Of a stretch of DNA of 5,814 nt, positions 5,739 to 5,814 are shown piece by piece. Every line of letters starts with the position of its first letter. The stretch's first letter is position 1. The position numbers and the translations under genes are program-made. The DNA is from an uncultured Chloroflexota bacterium (GTDB taxonomy: Bacteria; Chloroflexota; Dehalococcoidia; SAR202; UBA11138): the NCBI GenBank assembly GCA_913046025.1, contig CAJWRP010000170.1, forward strand, positions 1 to 5,814, in the 5' to 3' direction. The notes under the pieces were generated by a model, which worked only from the letters and a program-made list of their open reading frames with translations, had not been told where the DNA came from and made no database searches.

Positions 5739-5814
5739 GGCGCATTCGTCTAGTGGCCAAGGACATCGCCCTCTCAAGGCGAAGATCACGGGTTCGAATC
5801 CCGTATGCGCTACC
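5739..5814 (+). tRNA. tRNA-Glu (anticodon CTC), last base outside the window
   Basis: The cloverleaf has acceptor GGCGCAT against ATGCGCT (6 Watson-Crick pairs plus a G1-T72 wobble) and a D arm with AGTGGCCAAGG. Stem TCGCC/GGCGA encloses loop CTCTCAA, with anticodon CTC at 5773-5775, reading GAG. A 5-base variable loop AGATC is followed by T stem ACGGG/CCCGT with TTCGAAT. Discriminator A (5812) and CC (5813-5814) end the window, so the CCA is very probably encoded with its final A just outside. It lies 15 bases after tRNA-Gln and should be co-transcribed from the promoter at 5610-5638. Confidence 0.94.

Overview
The window is about 5.8 kb of bacterial chromosome with moderate G+C. It starts inside a riboflavin-biosynthesis gene and ends within the 3' CCA of a tRNA gene. 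GTG and ATG starts, a Shine-Dalgarno sequence and a sigma70-type promoter all indicate a bacterium. A family III CoA-transferase next to an MmgE/PrpD protein, with a YbjN-domain protein and encoded tRNA CCA ends, would fit an environmental Chloroflexota (SAR202-like) or a similar heterotroph. That placement is inference from gene content only, with low confidence.

Layout. (1) Positions 3-668: the 3' end of GTP cyclohydrolase II (ribA/ribBA) followed after 3 nt by lumazine synthase (ribH), the tail of a riboflavin operon. (2) Positions 669-794: a convergent intergenic region with a weak hairpin and a perfect 10-bp inverted repeat. (3) Positions 795-1613, minus strand: a decayed D-2-hydroxyacid dehydrogenase gene with an in-frame TGA, a damaged nucleotide-binding motif and no C-terminal catalytic segment. 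(4) Positions 1614-1833: a divergent intergenic region with a candidate promoter for the next gene. (5) Positions 1834-4740, plus strand: a CaiB/BaiF-type CoA-transferase whose two halves are in circularly permuted order, then an MmgE/PrpD-family protein. The pair looks like a small organic-acid or acyl-CoA catabolic unit. (6) Positions 4779-5489: a YbjN-domain gene on the minus strand and a PilN-like C-terminal fragment on the plus strand. They are head to head and both seem to have lost their 5' ends, which suggests a rearrangement scar near 5180-5230. (7) Positions 5610-5814: a well-formed promoter driving tandem tRNA-Gln(CTG) and tRNA-Glu(CTC).

No CRISPR array, transposase or integrase is visible. 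The points most worth following are the permuted CoA-transferase, the head-to-head truncated gene junction next to the tRNA operon, and the multiply damaged dehydrogenase. I found no clear evidence of a wholly new multi-gene system.
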